64,000 bases of DNA from Papaver somniferum (GCF_003573695.1 NC_039362.1:11786489-11850488); one strand, 5' to 3'; counted from the stretch's first letter, positions 48,440 to 60,121 are shown. A program made the numbers and translations. The notes: generated from the sequence alone by a model not told the origin.

Positions 48440-49693
48440 GTCGCAGACTGGAGAATGGAGCTTCACGCATATTTGGCGAAAGGAGAAGCACCAAGAAATA
48501 GATTGGAAACACACAAGTTAAAAAGCCGAGCAACGAATTATGAATTAAGAAATGGGTTGTTATACCGAAAATCTTTTAGTGGACCATCACTCAGATGTTT
48601 GACATGAGAGGAAGGAGAAAAGGTGTTGAAAATATTACATAGTGGAGACGCTGGCAATCATAGTGGAGGAAGATCTTTGGCACATAGAGCAAAAATGCAA
48701 GGTTATTACTGGCCATACATGCATGAAGATGCAAAACAAATATCAAGATGTTGCGAAGATTTTCAGCGGGATGGAAAGAAGATACATGCACCAGGAGCAC
48801 CATTGTCATCTTCAACCATTGTGTGGCCCTTTGGAAAATGGGGCTTAGATATTGTGGGGCTATTTTTACCAGGAACTGGACAAAGAAGATACTTAATAGT
48901 CGCAACATATTATTTCACAAAATGGACATAAGTGAAGGCAGTACAACATATTCGCGACAAAGATATCTTTACATTCATATTCAAAAATATCATTTGTAGA
49001 TTTGGAATTCCTGCACAGTTGGTATCTGATAATGGGAAACAGTTTGAGGGGCAGAACATAGAAATGTTACTCAATGCATTCAAGATAAAATGTGGAAAGT
49101 CCACTCCTTTATATCCACAAGCTAATGGGCAAGTAGAAGCAACAAATAAAACAATTGCAGACATATTAAAGAATAAATTAGAAGGACATCACAGATCATG
49201 GTGTGAATAAGTACATAATGCAGTATGGGCTTATAATACAACTAGAAGAGAAGCTAATGGAATGTCACCTTTTTGTTTAACATATAGAGTTGAAGCGGTG
49301 TTACCAACAAAAGTTGTTATTCCGAAAACAAAAAGAGAAGCTTGAGAGAAAAATCTTAGTGCGGGTTTAATTCTAAACAAACTTGATGAATTAGAAGAAA
49401 AATGAGAAAAAGCTTTACAACATATGGAGAATTATCAGCGAAGATTGGCTCGAGAATATAATAAACGTGTCAAGATACATGAATTACAACCAGGAGATTT
49501 AGTTCTGCGAGAAACACCAATATATAAGCGAGAAAATGGTGGAAAATTAGCGAAAAAATGGGATGGACCTTACATCATAAAGGAGATAGTTGGAACAGGA
49601 GCTTATAGATTAATGGACCCAGAAGGAAGAGATGTTGGTCATAGATTAGATAGACCATGGAACAGATTGTACTTGAAAAGATATTATTCGTAA
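48440..49693 (+). pseudogene. Element E integrase, several stops
   Basis: Starts with NVADWRMELHAYL and LLYRKSF. The zinc region follows (HSGDAGNH, GYYWPYMHEDA, RCCEDFQ, with the expected last Cys replaced). The catalytic core has D in WGLDIVG, D in VSDNGKQF and E in GQVEATNK, so D,D-E is present. In-frame stops: near 48608, 48929, 49208, 49342 and 49402. The C-terminal part (49424-49693) shows LQPGDLVLR and KKWDGPYIIKEIVGTGAYRL, the GPY/F-like module of gypsy integrases. Each piece is recognisable, but the protein cannot be made. Confidence 0.85.
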
Positions 49694-50940
49694 GAAGCTT
49701 TGAGAAGTTATGAATTCTAAAAGAATAATTGCAGGATTATTCATGACAAAAAAGATCATGATGTGCGAAATTTTCGCAGAGAACAATGACATAAAAGAAA
49801 GGGGCGAACCTTTATGGCGTACACCCTAGTTCGCGAATAAAATTTCGCAAGAGGCAAATGTAAGACCTAAAGTATGTCATATTAGGGGGTACCTATTACA
49901 TGACTTAGGGAAAGGCTATACCGCCACCGGAACCTGAGTCATGGAGATTTGGGGTCAATAAAACCCATCCGGGAGAGGCACCTTGGATTCTCAACTTAAG
50001 CATATGACTTAGGTTGGGCGACTAAGGTAATAAGGACTCTCCCAAGGAGTGCAGATCTGATCAAGGCGCCGAGGTACACGTTTGAGTCAAGAGTGCCGAG
50101 GGCGTTTGAAGCGTCCTTTCCATTCTTGAAAAGTATTGGCTTATACTTCACTCGGCCTGAAGAAAACCCCACTTAGGGTGCAGTCTCGTAACCATAAGCC
50201 ATATAGGTAAAAGGGATAAGAGGCTGCGAAAACAACTGGTTGTTAATACTGGATGGGAGGAGCTAACCTTTATGGTAGAAGTACGCATCCTTGAAGGGGC
50301 AACCAGGGGGAAGATAAGGGAGGCACCCTCCATTAGGGAGCTGATAAGTGTCTTAAGACGCAAATGTCATGAGGCTTATTATTCGCAAGGATAATTAAGG
50401 ATTGTCATATTTGTACAACATTCCTGAAGAGGCAATAATACAAAAGAAAAAGATAAGATGAGATCAATGGGTTTTCGCATGAAAGTGCGAAGACGTCCTG
50501 CGATTTCATCGCAAGACGGCAATGTCATGGGGCTTTATTTTCGCAAGAATATTTAGGCCTGTCATATTGTCGCAACATTCTTGAAGACGCCATAATACAA
50601 AAGAAAAAGTTAAGACAAGATCAATGGGTTTTTGTATGAAAGTACAAGGACGTCCTGCGATTTTGTCGCAATGACAAGAGATGGCATAATACGACCTGTA
50701 ATTAGGAAAGCAAAATAAGACCATATAATAAAACAAACTAATTATAAGCATTTATAACAGATTATTTTTCGAAAGAAAGATAATGAGAGGCAAGTATGGG
50801 AATCTATATACAAGAAGCATTATCTTTCTTATCAACAAAATATTAAAAGAAATAGTTGACTCCAAAGTCGATTGAAAAATGTAGCTCTCAAAAATAATAA
50901 AAATAAGACAGCTCAAGAATACAAAGCTAGAAAAGAAGCT
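49694..50940 (+). other. E region between pol and antisense gene
   Basis: No gene. 50365-50520 and 50521-50680 are two tandem copies (about 156 bases) sharing AATGTCATG.GGCTT, AATACAAAAGAAAAAG and GACGTCCTGCGAT. Tandem repeats at this place are usual for Tat-like elements. Confidence 0.65.
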
Positions 50941-51164
50941 CAAGCTTCAATATCAATATCAGTAGCAGGAGATGACAGAAGTTCTTCGCCAACATTCTCG
51001 CAAGCTTCTCCTTCATTTCGGCTTTGATCTTCGTCATGACTAGCATTTTGATTATCGCCAGCAATTACTTGATTAGCATCTTGAGTATCGCCAGCAACTA
51101 CTTCTTCGGGAGAAATTTCTTTCTCATTCTGATTAACACCAGCAGATACTTCTTTAGAAGGAAC

Positions 51165-53305
51165 TTACTCTTCATCTTCCAGGAAATTATCCTCTGCACC
51201 GCTTTCATAATCGTAATCACTATCAGCAGGACGAGGAACTTCATAATCATATACTTCTAAAGGATCAATTGATGTAGGAGGAAGAGAGTTGGACAATAAA
51301 ATGTCATTTACAAGGACTTCAGCCCGGAGATGAACTTGGCGAAGAAGTGCTCTTTGATGATTCCTATATTGAATATCCTTAAAATAAGCAAGATAATCAA
51401 GTCTTCTTTCTGCCCGGTCGCGAGAACCAGTAAGAGTACAGACAAGTAATGCATTCTCTTTGCGAATTTTAGCATATTTAGCCTCCAAATCAGAAATAGA
51501 AGAATGAAGATTCTTCTCAGACTCTGCGAAATAGAATACAAAATTTTATTAAGATAAGGAATTTAGAGAGATATGACAAAGGAAAGATAATTAAGGCAGT
51601 CAAACTATTATGACTACCTTCCTTTTGTGAAATAAGATGTTGAACCAAGGATAGACAACTATTCTCCCAATGATCCATTGCGTCATCAAATTTATCTCCA
51701 ACTAAACCTTTAAGTAGAGACTGAAGATTTTTCTATTTAGAAACAAGGAAGGCATTTTTCTTCGCAAGAGAAGAATAAGATTCTTCTAATTTGGAATATT
51801 GATCTTTAAGCTGATTTGACTTCACACTTAAAGCTATTCTACCTTGAATGAGTGAATCTCTTTCAGTGATAGATGATTCCGTTACTTCTTTAAGTTCATT
51901 TCTTAAAGAGCGAAGATATTTTTCTTGGTCAGCACATACTTTTTGGAGAATATTAAGTTTTTGCGAAGATATCACCATCTTGGTTAAATAAACTTGCTTC
52001 TCTTGAGACAAGGTTTTATTCTCATCTGATAAAGTTTCCATCCCTAAATTAGCTTTGGTTAAAGAATAAGAAAGACGAGATACTTCATTACTTAATAGAT
52101 CTTGTTTTTCAACTAATTGGGTATTTTCATTGGTAAGGTTATTTATTTGATTAAGAGAATATGAATAGAGATTATCTAATTGGTTATATTGATACATTAA
52201 AACTTCTTTATCCACACGGGCTTCTTCAACAGCAGATTCAAATTGATATCTCTCCATTACCCATTTCTGATTTAATACTTAACATGCGAAAGAGGGATTT
52301 AAAGGATAATTAAGCAGGGGAAGGATAAAACCATCGAAAAGGCAAATTAAATACATAGATGAGGAAATCATACCTCTTAACTCATCATTCTTCTTGCGAA
52401 GATTACCACGATCCAGCAAAGCATTCTGAAGTTTCTGATTTTCAAGACGAAGAGCATGACATTCTTTTTCTAAAGTTGTCTGTGAAGTAGCTTTGTCAGA
52501 ACCCAAATGCTTGCTCAGAATTTTGCAAATATTAGACTTGATGGGATCAGTGGAAGACTTCTTGCCATCATCTAGAATCTCAGATAAAACCTTGAAAGCA
52601 ATATTTATCCCTTCCACGGTCTCTTTCGACAAAGGAGGAGACTTAGGAAGAGAACTGGTAGAGATAGAAGGTTGAGAAACATTATCAATGGGAAGAGAAG
52701 AGGCTTCATTCGCAGAAGGAACCACAAGGGGAGTTTCAGTCATAGGAAGATCAACCGGAGAAATGAAATCAGAGGCATCATTCTCGCGAGTTGGAGATAA
52801 AGGTTTATCTTGCGAATATATAGCAGGATATTTGGAAGAAATGAAGTCAGAGGCAGCGTCTTCATGAATTGGAGATAAAGGTTTATCTTGCGAAGATGTC
52901 GCAGGAGATTTGGAAGAAATAAGTAGATGGAAGGGAACAGTAGTTGGAACAGCCTTGAGGTGGCGATATTTCTTGTGAGGTCTATGAAGTTCTTTATCAC
53001 CCTGCGAATTACAATCTAGATAAGAAACAGAGGCAACAATATTGTTATTAGAAAAGGATAGTGTTTCTTACTACCTTCTCATTCGCAGACTTCCTTTTAT
53101 GAACGACAACTTTATGCTGTGATTTGGGATTGTTAGGATTCTGAACTGAAAATTTAGTGTTGGAGCCGCTTTTGCTGAAATAACAAGAGTATGGGAATCA
53201 CATAAACAACATCACATAAGGCAATAAACAAGATCAATTTCAAATATATCAATTTCAGCAAAATTTATAAGGAAGAAAAAAGAAGACTAACCTTGATGAA
53301 TCCAT
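51165..53305 (-). pseudogene. Antisense five-exon coiled-coil gene of element E
   Basis: Minus-strand exons: 53305-53292, 53174-53075, 53001-52374, 52277-51618 and 51523-51165. All introns are GT-AG; phases match throughout and the total is 1761 bases (587 codons with the stop). Starts MDSSSKSGSN; exon 2 ends in a basic HKRKSANEK, a possible nuclear signal. Exon 3 has a tandem peptide block (DKPLSPIHEDAASDFISSK, then DKPLSPTRENDASDFIS). Residues in exons 3-5 are long heptad-rich coiled coil. The C-terminus is acidic (YDYESGAEDN). One lesion is seen: in-frame TAG at 51733-51735. No PMD and no known domain, so function is unknown. The acceptor for exon 4 (TTAAG) is weaker than the others. Confidence 0.75.
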
Positions 53306-53484
53306 GAAAGATGATAGCAAGGAAATTATCTTGAAGAAGATCACGAACTATGAAAATCTAATTTGAAGATGAAGAAGAATTTAAAAAGATTGAAGAAGAA
53401 ATAAAAGTTGCAACGATGGAGTTTGCAGAAGAACGATGAAGTTGCAGAGAGAATAAAAAGAAAAAAGAAGAGGATGAAAAGAAA

Positions 53485-53492
53485 TATATATA
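53485..53492 (-). promoter_or_regulatory. Antisense TATA box in element E
   Basis: CTCTATATATATTTC on the minus strand lies about 180 bases upstream of the antisense ATG (53305), within the element and outside the LTR. It suggests the antisense gene has its own promoter. Confidence 0.5.
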
Positions 53493-53681
53493 GAGGGAAT
53501 TTTTCCTCGAGAAAATAAAAGTGGTTAATACGGAAAGATTTAAGCGGTTAAAAAGTAACGGTTACAAAAGACGTGTCGAGAAATAAATGGAAGAAAGAAT
53601 ACGTGTGATAAATGCAGAATATGAGAAAATAAGCGTTTGCGGCATTTCTCACATCATTCTATACTTTGAAGAGAAGATATG

Positions 53682-53694
53682 AGAAGAGGCAAGA
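53682..53694 (+). other. Polypurine tract of element E
   Basis: AGAAGAGGCAAGA precedes the 3' LTR start TGTAGGATCAG. Confidence 0.65.
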
Positions 53695-54152
53695 TGTAGG
53701 ATCAGAATCTCGCAACAGTTATGTCTCAGCGAAGTTAACAATGATATTGCAAAAAAACGTCGCAGAATAATTTTAGAAACGACATCAGCAAGGATCATGA
53801 GAAAGGTGTGATAGTCTCGCGAAAATTAGAAAGCTTGCGAAGTCAACATTTGTAAGGTTGCGAAAATGTCGCAAACCATATCCGAAAATAAAGGACAAAT
53901 TAGCTGTCATCCACTATGTATTTCCCTTATAAATAGTCATTCGAGTTGTAAAGGAAAGGGAGATCTTTTTTGAGTGAGAGATAAGTAAATAGGAGAGAGA
54001 AAGTTGAGAGTAGAGATCATTCTTGATTTCTTTATTTTCCTTGTAAAAATATTCAGAAATTAATCAATAAAATTAAGAGTGTAAACCTAAAAATAGGCTG
54101 ATCAACGATAAAATCATACGAGGGGTGTATTGTAGGATTTCCTGCAACTACA
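53695..54152 (+). repeat. 3' LTR of element E (458 bp)
   Basis: Near-identical to 46139-46594; ends CTGCAACTACA before CTGGT. Confidence 0.9.
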
Positions 54153-54157
54153 CTGGT

Positions 54158-55480
54158 CTAGGCACGGCCAAAAGTTAGGGTTTTGGATTTGTTTAGGCAC
54201 GACCGAACCAGGGCCAAAAGTTTCCATGCGTTAGCTGGTAACCTTGGACGGCTAAGATCCGCATCTAGGATTGAAGGGTGGTCGTTGATCGTCGCAGGCC
54301 TTCGTTTTAGTAGCCGCATAGGGAAGGTCGGCATGGTATGGCATGGCAAGGTGGTTGGCATGCCATTGGCACATGCGGCATGGCAAGACTTGGCGCGGTT
54401 TGGCGTGGCCAAAACTAGGGTTTTCTTCCTAAGGTTACCATGTGTTGCCTGGTGACCTTGGACGGCTAGGATTTGCAGCTAGGATTGAAGGGTGGCCGTT
54501 GATCGTCGCACGCCTTCGTTTTGGTAGCCGCATAGGGAATGACGGCATGGTATGGCACGACAAGGTGGTTGGCATGCCATTGGCACATGTGGCATGGCAT
54601 GCCTTGGCGCGGTTTGGCGTGGCCAAAATTAGGGTTTGGACGGATTGGCATAGTGGGGCCAAGGCAGAATGGTGCGGGAAGCTTGGCATAGTGAGGCAAA
54701 GGAAAAAATGGTGCGGATGGCTTGGCATAGTGGGGACAAGGAAGAATGGTGCGGACGGCTTGTAATAGTGGGGCCAAGGATTTGGCATGCCATTGGCGCA
54801 TGGTGCGGCTAGCATGGTTAGGGCCAAGGCAAGGTGCGGTTGGCTAGGCATAGTGGGTCCAAGGGTTTTGCATGCCGTTGGCGTATGGTGCGGCTAGCAT
54901 GGTTAGCATGCTTTGGCGCGGAGATGTGGCTGGCATGGTTTGTCATTGGCACAGTGGTGCGGCTGGCATGGTTGGCATGCCTTTGCGCGGAGATGTGGCT
55001 GGCATGGTTTTCCATTGGCACAGTGGTGCGGCTGGCATGGTCGGGATGCCTTGGCACGGAGATGTGGCTGGCATGGTTTTCCATTGGCACAGTGGTGCGG
55101 CTGGCATGGTCGGCATGCCTTGGCTCGGAGATGTAGCTGGCATGGTTTTCCATTGTCACAGTGGTGCGGCTGGCATGTTTTGCATGCCTTGGCGCAGAGA
55201 TGTGGATGGCATGGTTTTCCATTGGCACAGTGGTTCGGCTAGCATGGTTGGCATGCCTTGGCGCGGTAGCATGAGAATTATGGTTTGGCATAGATGATGC
55301 CAATCGATGTTAAGGGTTCTGCCGTGGAACATGACCCATGTAAAAAAAAAAAAAAGGTACCCCAGTAATTCTTACATAGGCATGCTTATTGATTCAATAA
55401 ATGTGCTAATGGTCATATTGACGTCATGTCAGATGTACAATTTTATGATTTTAACCTTAAGCTAAAAACCACCATCAACA
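54158..55480 (-). repeat. Element G 3' LTR, proximal part with arrays
   Basis: Resumes CTAGGCACGGCC after the CTGGT copy. It has two units of the ~215 bp array (GCCGCATAGGGAA at about 54315 and 54528) and a ~70 bp array at 54830-55280. It ends AAACCACCATCAACA. Confidence 0.85.
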
Positions 55481-55497
55481 TTAAGTCCCCTGCTTAG
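55481..55497 (-). other. Polypurine tract of element G
   Basis: TTAAGTCCCCTGCTTAGC on plus reads GCTAAGCAGGGGACTTAA on minus, identical in its core to that of B. Confidence 0.85.
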
Positions 55498-56092
55498 CTT
55501 GGAATGGGAGCATCGTAGCGAGGTAAGCATAAGATGGTGACAGTAACGGACGATAATCGAAACAATATGTCGTGAAAAGATGGTCAGGAAGGTCCGACTA
55601 ACCTTTTTTGAGAGGTAAAGAGAGTTTGGGCTTCCCGTGTTGGCGGCCTTGCATGAATTTTACTGGTGGTGCAGACCATGGAGTAGTGAGATGAAAATTG
55701 CCGGCTTAGTCTAGCCATACATCACCTTGGATGGTTTAGGGAACATTACGACGCGGGCTTGGCGAGTTTATTGGTATTGGCGCGACAAGTCATGGCGTGG
55801 ACGGCTTGGCATGGTGGGGCCAAGGAAATGTCGCTGACGACTTGGCATGGTGGGGCCAAGACAAGGTGCGGTTCGGTGAGGCAAAGCATGTGCGGACGAC
55901 TCGGCATGTGGGGCCAAGGCATGGCGCGATCCCGGCGAGGCAAGCATGGTGGACGACTTGGCATGTGGGGCCAAGGTAATGGCGTGGACGGTCTTGGCGT
56001 GGTAATTTGTCTTCGCGGGCCCGGTTGCCTCTTTTCCTTACTTGACTCAAATAGGAAATCCTTTCCTTATTCAAACTCCCAAGTATCACACC
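55498..56092. other. G internal DNA upstream of the PMD promoter
   Basis: No gene. 55785-55990 has about four copies of ACGACTTGGCATGTGGGGCC variants, 45-60 bases apart. Open frames here are products of this repeat. Confidence 0.6.
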
Positions 56093-56184
56093 TATAAAAG
56101 GAGGGCCGGCCTCTCCTTTTATTTCAGACCTATTTATTTTTACTTTGGCCGTGTGGTAACAGTAAAGCGGACGAGTGAACCCAG
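56093..56184 (+). promoter_or_regulatory. Antisense TATA box and 5' UTR exon of PMD gene in G
   Basis: TATAAAAG at 56093-56100 opens the unit. A noncoding first exon would begin near 56123 and end at 56184 with the donor CCCAG|GTATGT. TATA-to-donor spacing is about 90 bases, against about 140 in element B. The direction is opposite to G's LTR promoter. Confidence 0.6.
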
Positions 56185-56741
56185 GTATGTCTTCCAACAC
56201 TTCCTCTTTACTTGCTTTTTTTTGTGTTAGTGCAAACCTTAGCTCTAGGAGTACCTTTTCATGAATTTGTGGAAATATTGTTTTTATGCGTTGGTATGAA
56301 TCCTAGCCGTAGGTATGCTTTTCACGAACTTATAGTAAAATTTAGGCGTGAATATCGTACTGATGTTGGTCGCCTCGATTACCGTGCAAAGTAGGCAAGC
56401 ATGAGCTGGTAATTGTCATTCCCTTCCTGCGAAAATCTAGTTTCTAGGGTTTCCTGGTGTGTTCGTGTGTATGGTTCTCGTGGTAGGGCGCGCCTCCTCG
56501 GCCGGGCGCAAATTTCCCGCTGCAGGGTACGACCTTGGCATGAGGTGGTGATACAGGGTCTGTCAATCCCCATTTCTTCGCATATGTGCAAAATGACTTT
56601 GAAACAAATTGGCTTGCGTCCAGGATGGCTCTCCTGCATCTGATAAAATAATTTCCATTCGCTTTCCGTAATAATTTCTCTTCGTATTGTTCCATTGTAG
56701 TTATTTCGAAGGTGAAAGCAGCTTGAGAGAATTTTCGTTAG
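56185..56741 (+). other. Intron in 5' UTR of PMD gene in G
   Basis: Donor GTATGT, acceptor TTCGTTAG, followed by G and the ATG at 56743. Element B's PMD gene has the same acceptor-G-ATG layout. Confidence 0.6.
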
Positions 56742-56742
56742 G

Positions 56743-59448
56743 ATGTCAAAAATTTCTGTTGTACCGAAAGATGTTGTAAATTCGAAACAAAACATATATG
56801 ATGAGTTCTTTACAACATCCTCCACGATTAAGAAAAATCATCCCAAGTACGTGTCGATTCTTTTGACCGGTACGGAAAGTGAAGAAGAGGCCCGGTCGGT
56901 TCGGCCAGGAGATGTAATAAGGTTTTGTCTTTAGATAAAAGAGTATCATTCTTTTCCTATTGACTTTAAAATCAATGTCAGTCTGTTTCGTCCTTTTGAG
57001 AAATGGATGTGCTTCATGATGAGCCAGTAATATGTAAAAGCCAGTTTGACCGAGGCGCAGATTATTGATGTTGTCGCGGCTTCCGTATTTCTTCAAATTA
57101 GGAAAGATATTCCAAGCTTGGTTACTTTTATTTCCAGATGGTGTCCAGACACTCACACGGCCATATGCAGGTGGGGTGAAATGACTATCTCCTTAGAGAG
57201 CGTGGCCATCTTGCTGAACCTTCCCGTAATAGGTAGCCTCGATGTCAAGTTGTCTGCAGATGAAGAGGGAATGCGCGTCGCTCTGGTTGCGAAATCAAAA
57301 GGATTCGTTCGACAAGAAAACGAGACGAGGTGCTTCTATGGCTGGTGGGTGTCTCAATGGTTTCCTAATGAGTTGGATCCGAATCAGAAGAATAGTCCGC
57401 TTCATGTTGCGGCGTTCTTGGCTCTTTGGTTATCCAGAGATATTTTCGATGACGGCTCGGGTAAGAAGGAGATAACACAAGAACTCATCAAGTTTTCCGT
57501 AAAATTGGAAAAACGTGTCTTTCTCCCTATTGGCGACCTGTTTCTTGGTTCTCTGTACACACACTTGGATCAGCTGGTCACGGACATGTGCGCTTCAAAT
57601 GGTTATATGAAAGTGGATTTGTATGTTCATGCTGCCTTTCTCCAAGCATGGCTGTGGGAGCACTTCGAAAGGTATGCTCCAAAACCGTTGGCCGTACTTC
57701 CTGAGTCTTGGGGTAGCTCTAGGATAATGCACTAGTCGAATAGGCGCCCAAAGATTGGTTCGAACCTGGTTGGATTCCTTGACAACTCGCAGACGGTCAA
57801 TTTTCGTCCATGGGATCCGGTGCATGCGTCCATAACTCAGATCAGTACCTTTTCTCATGCTCCGAGCATGTCTTTGTTTTCTGATAAAGAAGGTATGAGT
57901 GTTGGAGAGATGGTGTTCATGCGAAGCTGCACGCCCGGTCATGTGTCGTCTTTCTTTCGAGGATATTGAAAAGCAGTCTCTTATAATATCGATAGGGAAG
58001 CTCGGCATATGGGTCTTGACCAAGGGGTCCCACTTGTTCATCAGCCGGCTGTTCCATAAGTCTCGTTGCTAACTATTCTCGATGCTACTGCTCTTAAGTC
58101 GGGAAAAAGTCTTTATTTCGTTCTTGCGGAACGAAATCCATCAACAACCTCCAAATATAACATATTTTGGTAGGATGAGTTTCTAGTTTTCCATGGATTC
58201 ATGAATGATGTGGTAGAAAACTGTCGCGGTAAGTCTTCTCCTACGGTTTTAGCGGAGCATTCACTGCTGAGAGATCCTTCTTCGCCCAAGCAAAAATCCG
58301 TTATCCCGAGTGCAGATAGCCTCCAAGTGAAGGAGCGAAGATCTAAAAGCCGTGTAGATGGTTCCCAGTCAATTTCGACAGCTCTACCGACTTTCAGTTC
58401 GTCCAATATGCGGGTACGTATGATTTTCCTCTTGACTTTAGTTGGATCGTGTATATCCTTGTTTCTTTTCTGAGTATCCGTCTTTGCATCTTGTCTAGGG
58501 TCTCAGCAGTGTGAACGCCTTTACCAAGATTGCAAGTAGTCAGAAAGCGTCGATTCTCGAGACGGAGGGTGGTGGTGCTGAGCCTATTCATGGCGATGGG
58601 GAACCCGAGAAGGATGAAAGCTTAGAGTCCAGTGATGACGAGAGTAGTTCTTCCGACAGCAGTGATGAATCTTCCTCTAGCCGGTCTGAAAGCGAATCAG
58701 TGAGTCTCCCGCATTTTTTTTTGAAAATATCTAATCCTTGACATCATAGGGGGAAGTGGTTTCTGGGGACGACCCTGAGACGGAGACTGCTGGAGATACA
58801 ACTTTGTCTCCAACTGAGGCAGCCACGCCGGGCGACCTTGAAATGGATGTTGATCGAGATGAAAACGTCGTTATGACTCATACAATGGAGAGTGCTCCAG
58901 TGTCCGCAGGTGCAATTTTCGTTAGGAATCCCTTGCCGGTCGCTGATGTAGTCGCGGACGCCACTTTCAACCCTCCATACCTGGTTCCTTATCCGGATCA
59001 TGTGTTGATCGGGGGATTTAGCGTTCCAGCCAAACACGCGACGTTATACACTAAGATATGGGAAATCTACGGACATATCGTCACGACCAAGAAAATTACT
59101 AGTCGATACGCGTTGGTTAAGCGTGTGGAGGAAGCTTTGTCTTCGATTGACGACATGTGCAACGTGACTGTTCATACTGTTTCTGGGGATGTAATCTCAA
59201 GTTGGAGGTTCCATCGTGACATGTGCATAAATTTCGAGTTCAATGTTCCTTGGTTCGTTGAAGGTTTCACTGAGGTTGAAAAGTTGCTGGCCGAAACAGT
59301 CGAAGGTCCTTCTGCGGATATGGTGAAGAAGCAGGAAGCGGAAGTCGAAAAATTGTCCAGTAAGCTGAAGTTGAAGAGGGAGGCTCTCCAAAGCACGAAG
59401 GAGGATCTTGCTAAGAAGATCAAGCCATTGATGGAAAACTTTCCTTGA
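56743..59448 (+). pseudogene. Antisense PMD (plant mobile domain) gene in element G, 3 coding exons
   Basis: Exons 56743-58413, 58499-58699 and 58750-59448, GT-AG, all phase 0; the second intron is only 50 bases. Starts MSKISVVPKD. The PMD core reads RWCPDTHTAICRWGEMTISL, then VAILLNLPVIG (about residues 127-165). Later conserved blocks: LALWLSRDIF, FLGSLYTHLDQLV, CTPGHVSSF. Exon 2 is Ser/Asp/Glu-rich. Exon 3 holds IGGFSVP, YTKIWEIYGHI, WFVEGF and a C-terminal coiled coil. Six in-frame stops lie in exon 1 (56932 TAG, 57028 TAA, 57733 TAG, 57967 TGA, 58057 TAA, 58171 TAG), but I saw no frameshift. It aligns along its length with the gene at 5262-8920. Role unknown; it is not a known retroelement protein. 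Confidence 0.8.
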
Positions 59449-60101
59449 ATGCATTTCTGTCTTCTGAACTTCTTATTTTTAGGTTTTTTTTTTGAAAGGA
59501 AAATGAAACGCCTAGTTTATGGTTTTGATTTCCTGGTTTTTGGGTTGATAGACAAATGTTACCTTGAGAGTTCTAGATTATTCTTTTGGAATGAATTGTT
59601 TTGGAATGGATTGTTTTTGGAATGATATTGTCTTGGCTACGATTGCAAGTGACGCAAACATCCCAGGAAAACCATGGAACCGTGAGCGTTGCGTGTAGGT
59701 AAGTGAAACATAATGTGGCTATCGGTCTTATTATTCCCATGAAAACTTGAAATAGCAAACCATGTATTTTGTCTAGGTAAGACTTACTCGGTTTTTTCAG
59801 ATTTCCTGATGAAAAAGGAATTTTCTGGGTGTAAGACCGAGTTTTATGGGAAGAACCGTCGTGATTGCGGAAAGTCCCCAGACGTCTCTGAGTCATCAAG
59901 CCGTCGACCCCTGGTCGGGTCGTTCTCTTTTACCCTCTAGGAAGTCCCCAGTCATCCCTCGCCGTGTCAAGACTGATAATCGGGTCGTCTGGTAACTGAG
60001 TCGTCGATCCCTGAGCGGATCGGCTGCTTCTACCGTCTTGATGTCTGGGTCGAAGTATGAGCTCAATGGTAGAAAATTGATATTATAACCGAAAGATCAA
60101 T
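59449..60101 (-). other. G leader region
   Basis: The 5' leader of element G on the minus strand, matching 26536-27125 of A. It includes GGGGACTT-type words and ends next to the primer site. A T-rich stretch near 59480 and a 15-base direct repeat (TTTTGGAATGAATTG-like, near 59585-59615) are the only other features. Confidence 0.65.
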
Positions 60102-60120
60102 CTCCCACTGTGGTCGCCAA
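60102..60120 (-). other. Primer-binding site of element G
   Basis: Reverse complement reads TTGGCGACCACAGTGGGAG, identical to element A. Confidence 0.75.
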
Positions 60121-60121
60121 T

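Larger units (their letters stand above)
46139..54152 (+). mobile_element. Element E: Ty3/gypsy (Tat-like) retrotransposon with antisense gene
   Basis: The target duplication CTGGT is at 46134-46138 and 54153-54157. LTRs at 46139-46594 and 53695-54152 are near-identical in sequence and length. The internal region holds protease, reverse transcriptase and integrase remnants, a noncoding stretch, and a five-exon gene on the opposite strand. Gag and RNase H are missing. Extra antisense ORFs between pol and the 3' LTR are, as I recall, a known trait of the Tat lineage. Confidence 0.9.

Noticed and set aside
51165..53305. Env-like protein for element E
   Set aside because: No signal peptide, membrane segment or cysteine pattern; the predicted protein is coiled coil and antisense.
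54834..55303. Histidine- or tryptophan-rich frames in the G LTR
   Set aside because: Produced by the GGCATGGT/CCATTGGCA arrays.
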